A stretch of DNA of 14,053 nt from JAICTV01 sp035634055 (lineage in GTDB: Bacteria; Planctomycetota; Phycisphaerae; Tepidisphaerales; Tepidisphaeraceae), in NCBI GenBank assembly GCA_035634055.1, contig DASQDR010000198.1, positions 1 through 14,053 on the forward strand. The letters run 5' to 3'. Shown here one piece after another: positions 5,961 through 13,642 of the stretch. The stretch's first letter is position 1. The number at the start of each line of letters is the position of its first letter. The translations under genes were made by a program, and so were the position numbers. The notes beneath the pieces were generated by a model. It did not search any database. It was not told the origin of the DNA and worked only from the letters and a program-made list of their open reading frames with translations.

Positions 5961-6701
5961 ATGATTCCGTTGGTCGTTGAAAACGTGACGAAGCAGTTCC
6001 GCCAGGGGCAGCAGGTGGTGGACGCGCTGGCGGGAATCTCGCTGGAGGTGGCGGCGGGGCAGTTCCTCGCCGTCATGGGGGCCAGCGGGTCGGGCAAGAG
6101 CACGCTGCTGCACCTGATGGCCGGGCTGGCGTCGCCCGACAGCGGGCGGGTGATCATCAACGAGCAGGACCTCTCGCAACTGAACGACAAGCGGCTCACG
6201 CTCTTCCGCCGCCGGCACGTCGGGCTGGTGTTCCAGGCGTTCAACCTGATCCCGACGCTGACGGCCGAGGAAAACATCGCGCTGCCGCTGATGCTGGAGG
6301 GAAAGAAGCCTTGCGAGGTGGCGGCCAAGGCGGACGCGCTGCTCGGGCGGCTGGGGATGGCCACGCGCCGCCACCACCGCCCCGACGCCATGAGCGGCGG
6401 CGAGCAGCAGCGCGTGGCGATCGGGCGGGCGCTGGTGACCGATCCCACCGTCATCCTCGCCGACGAGCCCACCGGCAACCTCGACTCTGCCAACAGCCGC
6501 GCGGTCTGCGAGCTGCTCCGCGACCTCTGCGTGATCCACAACAAGACGATCGTGATGGTGACCCACGAGCCGGCGGTCGCGGCGTTCGCCACGGAGGTCG
6601 CGGTCCTGAAGGACGGGAAGCTCGTCGAGCGCTTCGCCACCGAAGGCCCCGACAACGGCCACGGCTTGGCCCGGCGGTACGCGGAACTCGTAGCGAGGTA
6701 A
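5961..6701 (+). CDS. ABC transporter ATP-binding protein, MacB/LolD/FtsE type
   Basis: 246 aa, the usual length of this family. All nucleotide-binding motifs are intact: Walker A GASGSGKST (40-48), Q-loop Q92 in VFQAFNLIPTLTAEENI, signature MSGGEQQRVAIGRA (144-157), Walker B VILADEPTGNLD (164-175) and switch histidine H202 in VTHEP. The DEPTGNLD wording and the long AFNLIPTLTAEEN stretch are typical of ATPases that pair with FtsX-like permeases (lipoprotein sorting, macrolide/peptide efflux, envelope remodelling). The permease gene follows after 83 nt on the same strand, so the two form the transporter. It probably works as a homodimer under the membrane, driving conformational change in the permease rather than substrate passage through the membrane. 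The exact substrate is unknown. Confidence 0.93.
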   Translation: MIPLVVENVTKQFRQGQQVVDALAGISLEVAAGQFLAVMGASGSGKSTLLHLMAGLASPDSGRVIINEQDLSQLNDKRLTLFRRRHVGLVFQAFNLIPTLTAEENIALPLMLEGKKPCEVAAKADALLGRLGMATRRHHRPDAMSGGEQQRVAIGRALVTDPTVILADEPTGNLDSANSRAVCELLRDLCVIHNKTIVMVTHEPAVAAFATEVAVLKDGKLVERFATEGPDNGHGLARRYAELVAR

Positions 6702-6774
6702 GTGCCGAATCATGAACGCTAATCGCTGAGCGACACGCTCGCCGCGTTCAGGCACCCACCACTCCCTCGGCACT
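6701..6774 (+). repeat. Three nested inverted repeats between ATPase and permease genes
   Basis: Outer stem AGTGCCGA (6701-6708) with TCGGCACT (6767-6774), middle stem TGAACGC (6713-6719) with GCGTTCA (6744-6750), inner stem GAGCG (6728-6732) with CGCTC (6736-6740) closing a 3-nt loop. All three are perfect and concentric. The outer left arm starts on the last base of the ATPase stop codon, and the outer right arm ends 10 nt before the permease start. The element could control the ratio or coupling of the two products, or protect an mRNA end. Confidence 0.6.
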
Positions 6775-6784
6775 CACACATGCG

Positions 6785-9433
6785 ATGATTCTCCCTAAGC
6801 TCGCCATCTCGAACTTTCGCCTGCACAAGGTGCGGGCGTTGCTCACGTCGCTGGCGATCGCGCTGTCGGTGAGCCTGGTGGTGGCCGTCACCAGTGGTTA
6901 CGCGTCGGCGGAGGGGGCGGCACACTATTACCTGAACAAGTACCTCGGCTCGACCGACGCGCAGGTGACGCGGCGGGGGAATCAACCGCTGGACGAGTCG
7001 ATCGTCACGGAGCTGCGCGGCGATCCGGACGTGGCGGTGGCGCTGGGGCGGCTGGAGAGCGAGGTCAGGCTGCTCGACCGGCAGGGCCGGCCGATCCCCG
7101 GCCGGGGGGCGCACGCCGTTGGCGTCGATCGCCCCGCGGACAAGGGTCCGGAAAAGCTCGCTCTGGTCGCCGGCGGGTGGTTTCACGGGGATTCCGGCGA
7201 CGTCGCGGTGATCGACCAGGTGGCGGCCGAGGTGTTGTCGGCCAAGGTGGGGGACGCGATCGCCCTCGCCGGCGCCGCCGGGGCGCTGAGGTTGAAGGTG
7301 GTGGGGATCGCGCACAAGCCGGGCATCCTGGCGGCGCACATGCAGACCGTTTACCTGCCGATCCGCACGCTCCAGCGCTGGGCCATGCCCGGCCAGGCGC
7401 CGCAGGTCACGCGCGTTCAGGTGGAGCTGAAGAGCGATACTCGCGCCGCCGAGTTTCGCGATCGGTGGCAGCCGCGCCTCGACGCGCGCAGGCAGGGCGA
7501 GACCGTCCGACTCACGCGCGAGAGCCGCCGCGAGCTGGACAAGAACCTCCAGGGCGTGCGCGTGTTGAGCTACATGGGCGGGACGATCTCCATGCTGGCC
7601 GCCACGTTCATCATCTTCAGCGCCCTGAGCATGGGCGTGGCCGAGCGGCAGCGCACGCTGGCGATGCTGCGCGCGATCGGGATGCTCCGCCCGCAGGTGG
7701 GCTGGCTGGTCGTGATCGAAGGGTTCATCCTCGCGCTGATCGGGGCGGCCGTCGGCGTGCCGTTGGGAATCGTTTTCGTGAAGGTCCTCACGTCGATCCC
7801 GCAGTTCGCCGAGATCCTGGTGGCCGGCGTGGTGATCTCCTGGGGCGGGATCGCCATGGGAGTGATCGGATCGATATTGACCGCGCTGGCGGCGAGCGTG
7901 CTGCCGGCGTGGAGCGCGATGCGCGTCAGCCCGCTGAAGGCAATGACCCCGCTCGCCGCCGCGCCGCGCTCGCGCGTGCCGTGGCGGCTCACGCTGCTCG
8001 GGCTGCTGCTGATCGCGGTCGACACGCTCATGCTCTACGGCCCGATCGAACGCATCGTGCCGGGTGCGTGGGCGCGGCCGGTGCAATTCTACGGGCACTT
8101 CGCGCTGGGGACCCCGTGCCTGATGGCGGGGTTCTTCCTGCTCGCGCCGCTGTTCGTGCGCACGGTCGAGCGCGCGATCGGCCCGCTGGTGGCGGCGATG
8201 CTCGGGCTCAACCTCACCCTGCTCCGCCAGCAGCTTTCCGCCGGCCTGTGGCGCGCCGCCGGCACCTGCGCGGCCCTGATGGTCGGGCTGGCGATCCTGG
8301 TGGCGATGAACGTGCAGGGGAACTCGTTCCTCAACGGCTGGAAGCTGCCCAACCAGTTCCCCGACATCTTCATCACCGCTCCGATCCTCTCCCCGCTGGA
8401 CATGGCGGCGGTGCGGAAGCTCGCCACCACGCCGGGCATCCGCGCGGATCGCACGATGCCCATCGCGATCGCCTCGCCGGAGTTCTCCAACTCCATCTTC
8501 GCGATGGTGGGGGCGGCGGTGATGCCCAACGCGACGATGTTCTTCGGGGTCGACCCGGACATGGCGTTCGAGCTGATGAAGCTCGACTTCCGCGAGGGCA
8601 ACGCCGAGCAGGCCCAGGCGATGCTGAAGAAGGGGCGGCACGTGATCGTCACCGAGGAGTTTCGCCAGCTCAGGGGGTTCAAGGTCGGCAGCACGCTGTC
8701 GCTCAAGACGCCGCGGCACGGCGTGGTGGATTACACGGTGGCCGGCGTGGTCTGGTCGCCGGGGATCGACGTGATCGTGTCGATGCAGGACATGGGCCGG
8801 CAGTTCGACCAGCGCACCGCCGCCAGCGTCTTCGGCACGCTGGACGACGCGCGCGAGGACTTCGGCGTCGAGCGCTACTACCTCGTCGCCGCCAACCTCG
8901 ACTACCACGTCCAGAGGGCGAAGGTGCTCTGGCAAATTGAGCAGCGGCTGGGGCTGGCGGGGATGAACGTCGGCGACGTGCGCGAGATCAAGTTTTCGAT
9001 CCAGCGCGGCTTCCACAAGCTGCTGCTGTTCGCCAGCAGCGTGGCGGTGGCGGCGATGGCGGTCGCGTCGCTGGGCGTGACCAACACGATCATGGCCAGC
9101 ATCCGCAGCCGGCGGTGGACCTTCGGCGTGCTCCGCAGCATCGGCGTGACGCGGTCGCAACTGCTCCGCCTGGTGCTCGCCGAGGCGGCGCTGCTCGGAC
9201 TGGTCGGCGTCGCGCTGGGGCTGGCGGCGGGGGCGCTGATCAGCTTCAATGCCAAGGCGGTCGGACGAATCGCCATCGGCTACGCCCCGCCCACCGACGT
9301 TCCCTGGCAAGTGGTCGGCTTCGGCAGCCTGGCGGTGATGGTGATCGCCCTACTCGCCAGCCTCTGGCCCGCGTGGGACGTTGCCCGCGCCGAGCCCCTG
9401 GCGCTGTTGCAGGCGGGGCGTTCGGCGGCGTAG
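6785..9433 (+). CDS. Large FtsX-like ABC transporter permease (two FtsX domains)
   Basis: 882 aa. TM1 is near residues 19-40 and is followed by an extracytoplasmic MacB-type domain (about 41-255). The first FtsX core lies at about 262-388: three helices with the characteristic segment RQRTLAMLRAIGMLRPQV on the cytoplasmic side and ending in LPAWSAMRVSPLKAM. Central helices follow near 400-418, 437-458 and 489-509, then a second extracytoplasmic domain (about 510-740). The second FtsX core (about 743-875) has the matching RSRRWTFGVLRSIGVTRSQL and ends in LWPAWDVARAEPLALLQAG. This long double-domain form is the full-length permease type found beside stand-alone ATPases; it probably acts on lipoproteins or other envelope substrates. 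It works with the upstream ATPase. No Shine-Dalgarno sequence is visible at 6785, so translation may depend on the nested hairpin region or on coupling. Substrate unknown. Confidence 0.92.
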   Translation: MILPKLAISNFRLHKVRALLTSLAIALSVSLVVAVTSGYASAEGAAHYYLNKYLGSTDAQVTRRGNQPLDESIVTELRGDPDVAVALGRLESEVRLLDRQGRPIPGRGAHAVGVDRPADKGPEKLALVAGGWFHGDSGDVAVIDQVAAEVLSAKVGDAIALAGAAGALRLKVVGIAHKPGILAAHMQTVYLPIRTLQRWAMPGQAPQVTRVQVELKSDTRAAEFRDRWQPRLDARRQGETVRLTRESRRELDKNLQGVRVLSYMGGTISMLAATFIIFSALSMGVAERQRTLAMLRAIGMLRPQVGWLVVIEGFILALIGAAVGVPLGIVFVKVLTSIPQFAEILVAGVVISWGGIAMGVIGSILTALAASVLPAWSAMRVSPLKAMTPLAAAPRSRVPWRLTLLGLLLIAVDTLMLYGPIERIVPGAWARPVQFYGHFALGTPCLMAGFFLLAPLFVRTVERAIGPLVAAMLGLNLTLLRQQLSAGLWRAAGTCAALMVGLAILVAMNVQGNSFLNGWKLPNQFPDIFITAPILSPLDMAAVRKLATTPGIRADRTMPIAIASPEFSNSIFAMVGAAVMPNATMFFGVDPDMAFELMKLDFREGNAEQAQAMLKKGRHVIVTEEFRQLRGFKVGSTLSLKTPRHGVVDYTVAGVVWSPGIDVIVSMQDMGRQFDQRTAASVFGTLDDAREDFGVERYYLVAANLDYHVQRAKVLWQIEQRLGLAGMNVGDVREIKFSIQRGFHKLLLFASSVAVAAMAVASLGVTNTIMASIRSRRWTFGVLRSIGVTRSQLLRLVLAEAALLGLVGVALGLAAGALISFNAKAVGRIAIGYAPPTDVPWQVVGFGSLAVMVIALLASLWPAWDVARAEPLALLQAGRSAA

Positions 9434-9500
9434 TCCGTGACGCTGGTTGCGATCACCCGGCCATCTCCGACTCATCTACAGCCTCGCGCCAATCGTGCCG

Positions 9501-9548
9501 ATGATCGTAAAGTCTTATCTTTTTCAATTTTCCGTTTGCCATTAGACT
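9501..9548 (+). promoter_or_regulatory. AT-rich promoter region of the kinase gene with a -10 box next to its GTG
   Basis: In the 122-nt gap after the permease, 9504-9549 is strikingly AT-rich (TAAAGTCTTATCTTTTTCAA and onward) against very GC-rich surroundings, as expected for a promoter with an upstream A/T element. TAGACT at 9543-9548 (4 of 6 match) ends 7 nt before GTG at 9556. TTATCT at 9515-9520 is an alternative -10 that would give a leader of about 30 nt. Confidence 0.5.
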
Positions 9549-9555
9549 TCCACCC

Positions 9556-10671
9556 GTGCAGCCCGTCGCCTCTTCTCCGATCCAGCAGAGCGGCCAGAGT
9601 GCCGCCGTGGTCTCCGGCACCGGGCAGACGGTGCGGTCGGGGCAGCGCGAGACGTTCACGCTGGAAGAGCTGGCCGTCGTCCTGTCGCACTTCGACATCG
9701 GGATCATCGACTCGGTCGTCGAGTTCCCGCGCGGCTCGCGCAAGGCGCCCAAGCTGCTGCTGGTCAGCGAGCAGGGCAAGTTCCTCATGAAGCGCCGCGC
9801 GCGCGGCAAGGACGACCCGTTCAAGGTCGCGTTCTGCCACGCCATCCAGCTTTACCTCGCCAGCAAGCAGTTCCCGCTGCCGCACCTGATCGGCACCAAG
9901 AAAGAAAACAACTCGATGCTCCAGTGGCGCAACGGCGTCTACGAGCTGTTCGAGTACATTCCGGGGCAGGGGTACCCGCAGACGCTGGAGAGCACCTTCG
10001 ATTCCGGACGGGTGCTGGCGCTGTATCACAAGCTGCTCGAGAACTTCAAGAGCGAGTGGAAGCCGCCGACCGGCAGCTACCACATAGCCCCGCAGGTCGA
10101 GCAGGGGCTGCGGCAGATCACCCAGACGCTGCCGGTCGGCATGCGCGCCAGCGCGGAGCAGATCCTCCCGCTGCTGAACTTCCTGCTCGAGAGCTACAGT
10201 GCCGCCGCCGACGCGGTGGAGCGGCAGGGGATGGACGCCTGGCCGCGGCAGATCGTCCACGCCGACTGGCACCCGGGGAACATGCTCTTCCGCGACAACC
10301 ACGTGGTCGCGGTGATCGACTACGACTCCGCCCGCCTGCTGCCGCGCATCATTGACATCGCCAACGGCTGCTTGCAGTTCTCGATCCTCGGCGGCGACAC
10401 CGACGTGTCGCAGTGGCCGGATTACCCGGACGAGAGCCGGTTCAAGCGCTTCCTGCGGGGCTATGATGAGGTGATGCTGCTAAGCCAGGCGGAGATCGCC
10501 ACGGTGCCGCACCTGATGATCGAGGCCTTGATCGCCGAGGCGGTCTTCCCCATCGCTGCCACGGGCCAGTTCGGGCGGATGGATGGGCTGGCGTTTTTGC
10601 AGATGGTCAGCCGCAAGGTCAAGTGGCTACAAAAGAACGCGAAGATGCTGGTGGAACTGGCCGAGGGATAA
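9556..10671 (+). CDS. Phosphotransferase of the CotS/aminoglycoside-phosphotransferase kinase fold
   Basis: 371 aa from GTG. The APH-type kinase core is clear: the catalytic loop IVHADWHPGNMLF has H235, D237 (catalytic base) and N242, and the metal-binding block VVAVIDYDSARLLPRIIDIA has D255 and D257. An N-lobe lysine that could hold ATP is K79 in GKFLMKRRARGK. YELFEYIPGQGYP (129-141) is the hinge, as in CotS, homoserine kinase type II and choline-kinase relatives. It therefore probably phosphorylates a small hydroxylated or amino compound such as a sugar, amino alcohol or cell-surface precursor; the substrate is not readable. The first 35 residues are Gln/Ser/Gly-rich and look disordered. 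The GTG start is supported by the -10 box just upstream and the absence of Shine-Dalgarno. The stop codon overlaps the next start (TAATG), so the two genes are translationally coupled. Confidence 0.83.
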   Translation: MQPVASSPIQQSGQSAAVVSGTGQTVRSGQRETFTLEELAVVLSHFDIGIIDSVVEFPRGSRKAPKLLLVSEQGKFLMKRRARGKDDPFKVAFCHAIQLYLASKQFPLPHLIGTKKENNSMLQWRNGVYELFEYIPGQGYPQTLESTFDSGRVLALYHKLLENFKSEWKPPTGSYHIAPQVEQGLRQITQTLPVGMRASAEQILPLLNFLLESYSAAADAVERQGMDAWPRQIVHADWHPGNMLFRDNHVVAVIDYDSARLLPRIIDIANGCLQFSILGGDTDVSQWPDYPDESRFKRFLRGYDEVMLLSQAEIATVPHLMIEALIAEAVFPIAATGQFGRMDGLAFLQMVSRKVKWLQKNAKMLVELAEG

Positions 10672-11591
10672 TGAGCCTTCGAGCGATCATGACGTTGATC
10701 CCGGCCGCGGTCCTGTCGATCGCGGCCTGTGCATTTGGGCAGCGGGTTCCGTTCGAGCTGCTGCCCGAGCTCACCGTGCCAATTGCGCCGACGACCCGTG
10801 CCGCCGGCGGCGGCGGCCGGGCTGTTGCGACGCCGCCGGTCACCACCCGCCCGGCGACACTGCTCCGCGAGTGGCTGATCGACCTGGCCGACACCGATCC
10901 CAGCGTGCGCGAGCGGGCGCGTTTCAACCTGATGGGCCTGCACCGCGAGGAGCTGGACCTGCTGCGCGAGCTGGTGGTCGACAGCCGCCCGCTTGCGCCG
11001 TCGCAGTCGGCGGTGCTGCACGACATCGTGCTTCACGTGTACCTCGCCGGCGATGCCTACCCGCGGAACGTGCGTTCGGGCTTTCTCGGCGTGATGCTGG
11101 AAAACGTGCGCCAGCCTGCCTTCTTCCGCGCCGAGCAGGACGCCGCCGCCGCCGCGCCGCCGGACGAAGGGGCCGCCGACAAGGAAGCCAACGCGCCCGC
11201 TCCCGCCGAAGCCAAGCCGCTCGAGCCGCAGGAGCCGCCGGTGCAGGGCGTGCTGATCAAGGACTGCGTGCCGGGGTTCTGCGCATTCCGCTTCCTGCGC
11301 CCCGGCGACCTCGTGATGGCCGTGACCCTGCCGAGCGGCGAGGTCGTCCCGACACTGGTGGACAACGACCTCAAGGAGCAGGTGCTCTCCACCCGCCCGG
11401 GCGCGGCGATCGCGCTTCAGGTGCTGCGGCAGGGTAAGGAAATGCAGGTCTCCTTCGCCGTCGACGCGCTGCCGCGGGCGGCGGAAATGGGGATCTTCTC
11501 CACCGAGCAGTTCCGCAACACCCGCCGCGACGCCGCCGAGGACTACTGGCATCAGGCGTTCGCGCCGTTGGTGGACGCCGGGATGTCGTGA
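10671..11591 (+). CDS. Exported PDZ-like domain protein, possible lipoprotein
   Basis: 306 aa. ATG at 10671 overlaps the kinase stop by 1 nt and has GAGGG just upstream. The N-terminus has a signal sequence; IAAC (17-20) fits a lipobox with C20, while cleavage after AFG (23) is the alternative. Residues 64-125 are helical and charged (LIDLADTDPSVRERARFNLM), recalling a HEAT-like repeat. From about 135 a PDZ-like domain begins (SGFLGVMLEN), is interrupted by an Ala/Pro/Glu-rich insertion (about 153-190), and resumes with GVLIKDCVPGFCAFRFLRPG, an AVTLPSGEVV strand and a region ending in ALQVLRQGKEMQVSFAV. No protease domain is present, so it would be a binding or scaffold protein in the periplasm or outer membrane. 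The C-terminus contains a conserved-looking RDAAEDYWHQAF. The PDZ call is by pattern and is moderate; the overall function is unknown. Confidence 0.7.
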   Translation: MSLRAIMTLIPAAVLSIAACAFGQRVPFELLPELTVPIAPTTRAAGGGGRAVATPPVTTRPATLLREWLIDLADTDPSVRERARFNLMGLHREELDLLRELVVDSRPLAPSQSAVLHDIVLHVYLAGDAYPRNVRSGFLGVMLENVRQPAFFRAEQDAAAAAPPDEGAADKEANAPAPAEAKPLEPQEPPVQGVLIKDCVPGFCAFRFLRPGDLVMAVTLPSGEVVPTLVDNDLKEQVLSTRPGAAIALQVLRQGKEMQVSFAVDALPRAAEMGIFSTEQFRNTRRDAAEDYWHQAFAPLVDAGMS

Positions 11592-11669
11592 GCGCTTGCC
11601 CGACGAAGGTGCGCGACGGAAGCGGCCGATCGGGTGCGGAAGCAGGGGCGGCAGCTCCTCCGACCCCTC

Positions 11670-11686
11670 GGCACGGGCGTGCCTTT
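11670..11686 (+). terminator. Weak candidate terminator after the PDZ gene
   Basis: GGCAC (11670-11674) and GTGCC (11679-11683) around a 4-nt loop, followed by TTT. It lies in the 144-nt gap between the PDZ gene and the TPR operon. The stem is short, so this is only a candidate; the rest of the gap shows nothing but the -10 box listed separately. Confidence 0.3.
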
Positions 11687-11719
11687 CCGCCTTCCCCTTC
11701 CAATACCCGCGCGACTACC

Positions 11720-11725
11720 TAAAAT
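11720..11725 (+). promoter_or_regulatory. -10 box directly upstream of the first TPR gene
   Basis: TAAAAT (5 of 6 match) ends 10 nt before ATG at 11736, with no Shine-Dalgarno sequence between. It would start a separate operon (TPR, TPR, exported Ala/Pro-rich protein) with a leader of about 4 nt. Confidence 0.5.
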
Positions 11726-11735
11726 CCGGCGACGC

Positions 11736-12635
11736 ATGGACCTGCCGCCGCCCGCGCCCGATTTTTTCGACGTCGAGCAGATGCTCGAGCGCAGCCAGCC
11801 GCGCCCGCGCGGCGGGTGGCTCTGGATGGCGATGGGCGGGTTCCTGCTCATCGTTGTGGTCAGCGCGTTCGCCTCGTCGCGGTCGCCGGCGGTCTCGGCG
11901 GCGGTGGACCTGCTTGCCAAGCTGGCGATGGTCGCGCTGATGGCGGGGATCGCCGTGGCGACATCGGTCATGGTCAAGAAGCAGCGCGAGGAAGTGCGGC
12001 AACTCGAAGCGCTGGAGGAGCTGATCCAGCTCCGGCGCTGGCCGGAGGCGGCGGGGCTGGCGCGCGAGCTGCTCTGGCAGCCGACCCGCACGCCGCAGGC
12101 CCGCGCTCAGGCGCTGATCCTGCTGGCGGGCATCCTGGCGCGCTACCAGCGGTTCGAGGATGCCATCAGGGTCCACTCCCACCTGCTGGAGACGATCCGC
12201 TTTGACGACAGCACCGCTCACGGCATCCGCCTCGGGCGGGCGATGGCGATGCTGCGCGAGGACCACCTGGTCGACGCCGACGGCGCGATCTCCGAGCTTC
12301 GCCGCACCTCGCCCAACCGCGATTCCGCGGGGCTGGCGCTCATCCAGCTTTACCGCGACGTGAAGACCGGGCACCCCAACGAGGCGGTCGAGCACTTCGA
12401 CGCGGCGCTCCCGCTGTTCCGCCAGCAGCTCGGCCACCGCACCGGAGACGCCTACGGGCTGCTCGCCAAGGCGTACGACATGCTCGGGCGGACCGACGAG
12501 GCCCGGCTGGCTTACGAGAAGGCAACGCTGCTCACGCCCGCGTCGGAGCTGAACCGCCGCTACCCGGAAGTCGCCACCCTCGCCGCACGCTACGCCGCCG
12601 CACCGGCGCCGGCGGAACTGGGGGTGGCGGCGTGA
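11736..12635 (+). CDS. Membrane-anchored TPR protein (first of two)
   Basis: 299 aa from ATG at 11736. The frame is open further left (ATG 11634), but that part crosses the -10 box and reads as a low-complexity Arg/Pro stretch, so the internal ATG is chosen. Two membrane helices (about 27-46, WLWMAMGGFLLIVVVSAFA, and 59-80, with LAMVALMAGIAVATSVMV) are followed by a helical domain with TPR-like repeats: 124-153 (QALILLAGILARYQRFEDAI) and 237-268, with GLLAKAYDMLGRTDEARLAY the clearest. Intermediate helices (RRWPEAAGLARELL, 101-114, and the VEHFDAALPLF region) also fit. The TPR domain presumably faces the cytoplasm if the hairpin anchor has both ends inside. TPR domains bind other proteins; the partner is unknown. 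The gene overlaps the next by 1-4 nt and shares its architecture. Confidence 0.78.
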   Translation: MDLPPPAPDFFDVEQMLERSQPRPRGGWLWMAMGGFLLIVVVSAFASSRSPAVSAAVDLLAKLAMVALMAGIAVATSVMVKKQREEVRQLEALEELIQLRRWPEAAGLARELLWQPTRTPQARAQALILLAGILARYQRFEDAIRVHSHLLETIRFDDSTAHGIRLGRAMAMLREDHLVDADGAISELRRTSPNRDSAGLALIQLYRDVKTGHPNEAVEHFDAALPLFRQQLGHRTGDAYGLLAKAYDMLGRTDEARLAYEKATLLTPASELNRRYPEVATLAARYAAAPAPAELGVAA

Positions 12636-13642
12636 TGCCCGCGCAGTCCGCCATTGCCCGCTTCCACCGCGACCTCACCGTCGGGCGCGTGCTCAACGTC
12701 GCGCTGCTCGTCGGCGTCGCCACGTGCTTCTTCCTCGGCGGCATCATCGACAGCCGCTTCGCCGACGTCCTGCTGGTGCTGGTGATCGGCGTCATTTGGA
12801 TCACGCTCGGCGTGCACAGCGTGAAGGGGTCGCGGCTGGCGGCGGGGTCGCCGTCGCTGATCGCGGCGGGGCAGTTCGAGCAGGCGGAGCACCAGATCGA
12901 GCAGGCGTTGCGATCGTTCTCGCTCTTTCGAACGTCAAAGATCCTCAGCCTTCACCACCTGGCGGTGCTGCGGCACGCGCAGCGGCGCTGGCCCGATGCG
13001 GCGGACCTGAGCCGCGCCCTGCTCCGCCAGCGGCTGGGGAACCTCAACCGCCTGTCGCGGCAGAGCCGCCTGATCCTCGCCGACGCGCTCCTTGAACTCG
13101 GCGACGCCGCCGGCGCCCACCAGGCGATCGCGCAGCTCTACCAGGAGCGATTGTCGCTGGCGGAGGCCCTGAACCTGCTGGGCGTGCAACTCGACTACCT
13201 GTGGCGCATCCATGCGTGGGACCAGATGCTGGAGGGCGCCGGCGCGAAGGTCCAACTGGCCGAGCTGATGTCCGCCCCGGCGGCGGCGAAGGCGCAGGCG
13301 CTGTTGGCGCTGGCGGCGCACAAGCGGGGGCGGCGCGACCTCGCGGACTACCTTCGGCGGCGCGTGGAGCTGCTGGTCGACGTGGACGAGTTGATCCGCG
13401 CCCGCCCGGTCCTGCACGAGCTTTACCGCCTGTCCGATCCCGCGCCGCACCCCACTGGTGAGGCCATCAATGGCGCGGCCGCCGCACCGCAGCAACCGCA
13501 CGAACCGCAAATGCCCGACGAGGCGCCGACCGCCGCGGCGGTGTCGGCGGTGTCGGCGGCGGCCGGGCCCGCGAAGGGCGGGTCGGCGGAGGGGGCGGAC
13601 GTTTCAGCGGCGACCGAGGGCACCGGAAGCACTCATCTCTGA
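12632..13642 (+). CDS. Membrane-anchored TPR-like protein with Ala/Pro-rich tail (second of two)
   Basis: 336 aa from GTG at 12632, or 335 aa from ATG at 12635; both overlap the previous stop (GTGATG). Two membrane helices sit at about 18-38 (VGRVLNVALLVGVATCFFLGG) trimmed to its core, and 43-62 (ADVLLVLVIGVIWITLGVHS). Then come helix-pair repeats of TPR-like type: IAAGQFEQAEHQIEQALRSF (77-96), LAVLRHAQRRWPDAADLSRA (110-129) and LILADALLELGDAAGAHQAI (147-166). LALAAHKRGRRDLADYLRRR (225-244) is a further pair. The last 70 residues are Ala/Pro/Gln/Gly-rich, probably disordered. Order of parts matches the upstream TPR protein, so the pair may be diverged duplicates or partners in one complex. 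Function unknown. Confidence 0.75.
   Translation: MMPAQSAIARFHRDLTVGRVLNVALLVGVATCFFLGGIIDSRFADVLLVLVIGVIWITLGVHSVKGSRLAAGSPSLIAAGQFEQAEHQIEQALRSFSLFRTSKILSLHHLAVLRHAQRRWPDAADLSRALLRQRLGNLNRLSRQSRLILADALLELGDAAGAHQAIAQLYQERLSLAEALNLLGVQLDYLWRIHAWDQMLEGAGAKVQLAELMSAPAAAKAQALLALAAHKRGRRDLADYLRRRVELLVDVDELIRARPVLHELYRLSDPAPHPTGEAINGAAAAPQQPHEPQMPDEAPTAAAVSAVSAAAGPAKGGSAEGADVSAATEGTGSTHL

Noticed and set aside
5736..6773. A 345-codon minus-strand frame across the ABC ATPase
   Set aside because: Antisense to an ATPase with every motif intact; composition is Arg/His/Gln-rich. Part of it is translation of the octamer repeats (CHVVAFTLSPCHP).
6719..9310. An 863-codon open frame on the minus strand across the permease gene
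   Set aside because: The product is dominated by Arg, His, Gln and Pro with no domain, and mirrors the permease codons. The + strand frame has two full FtsX domains.
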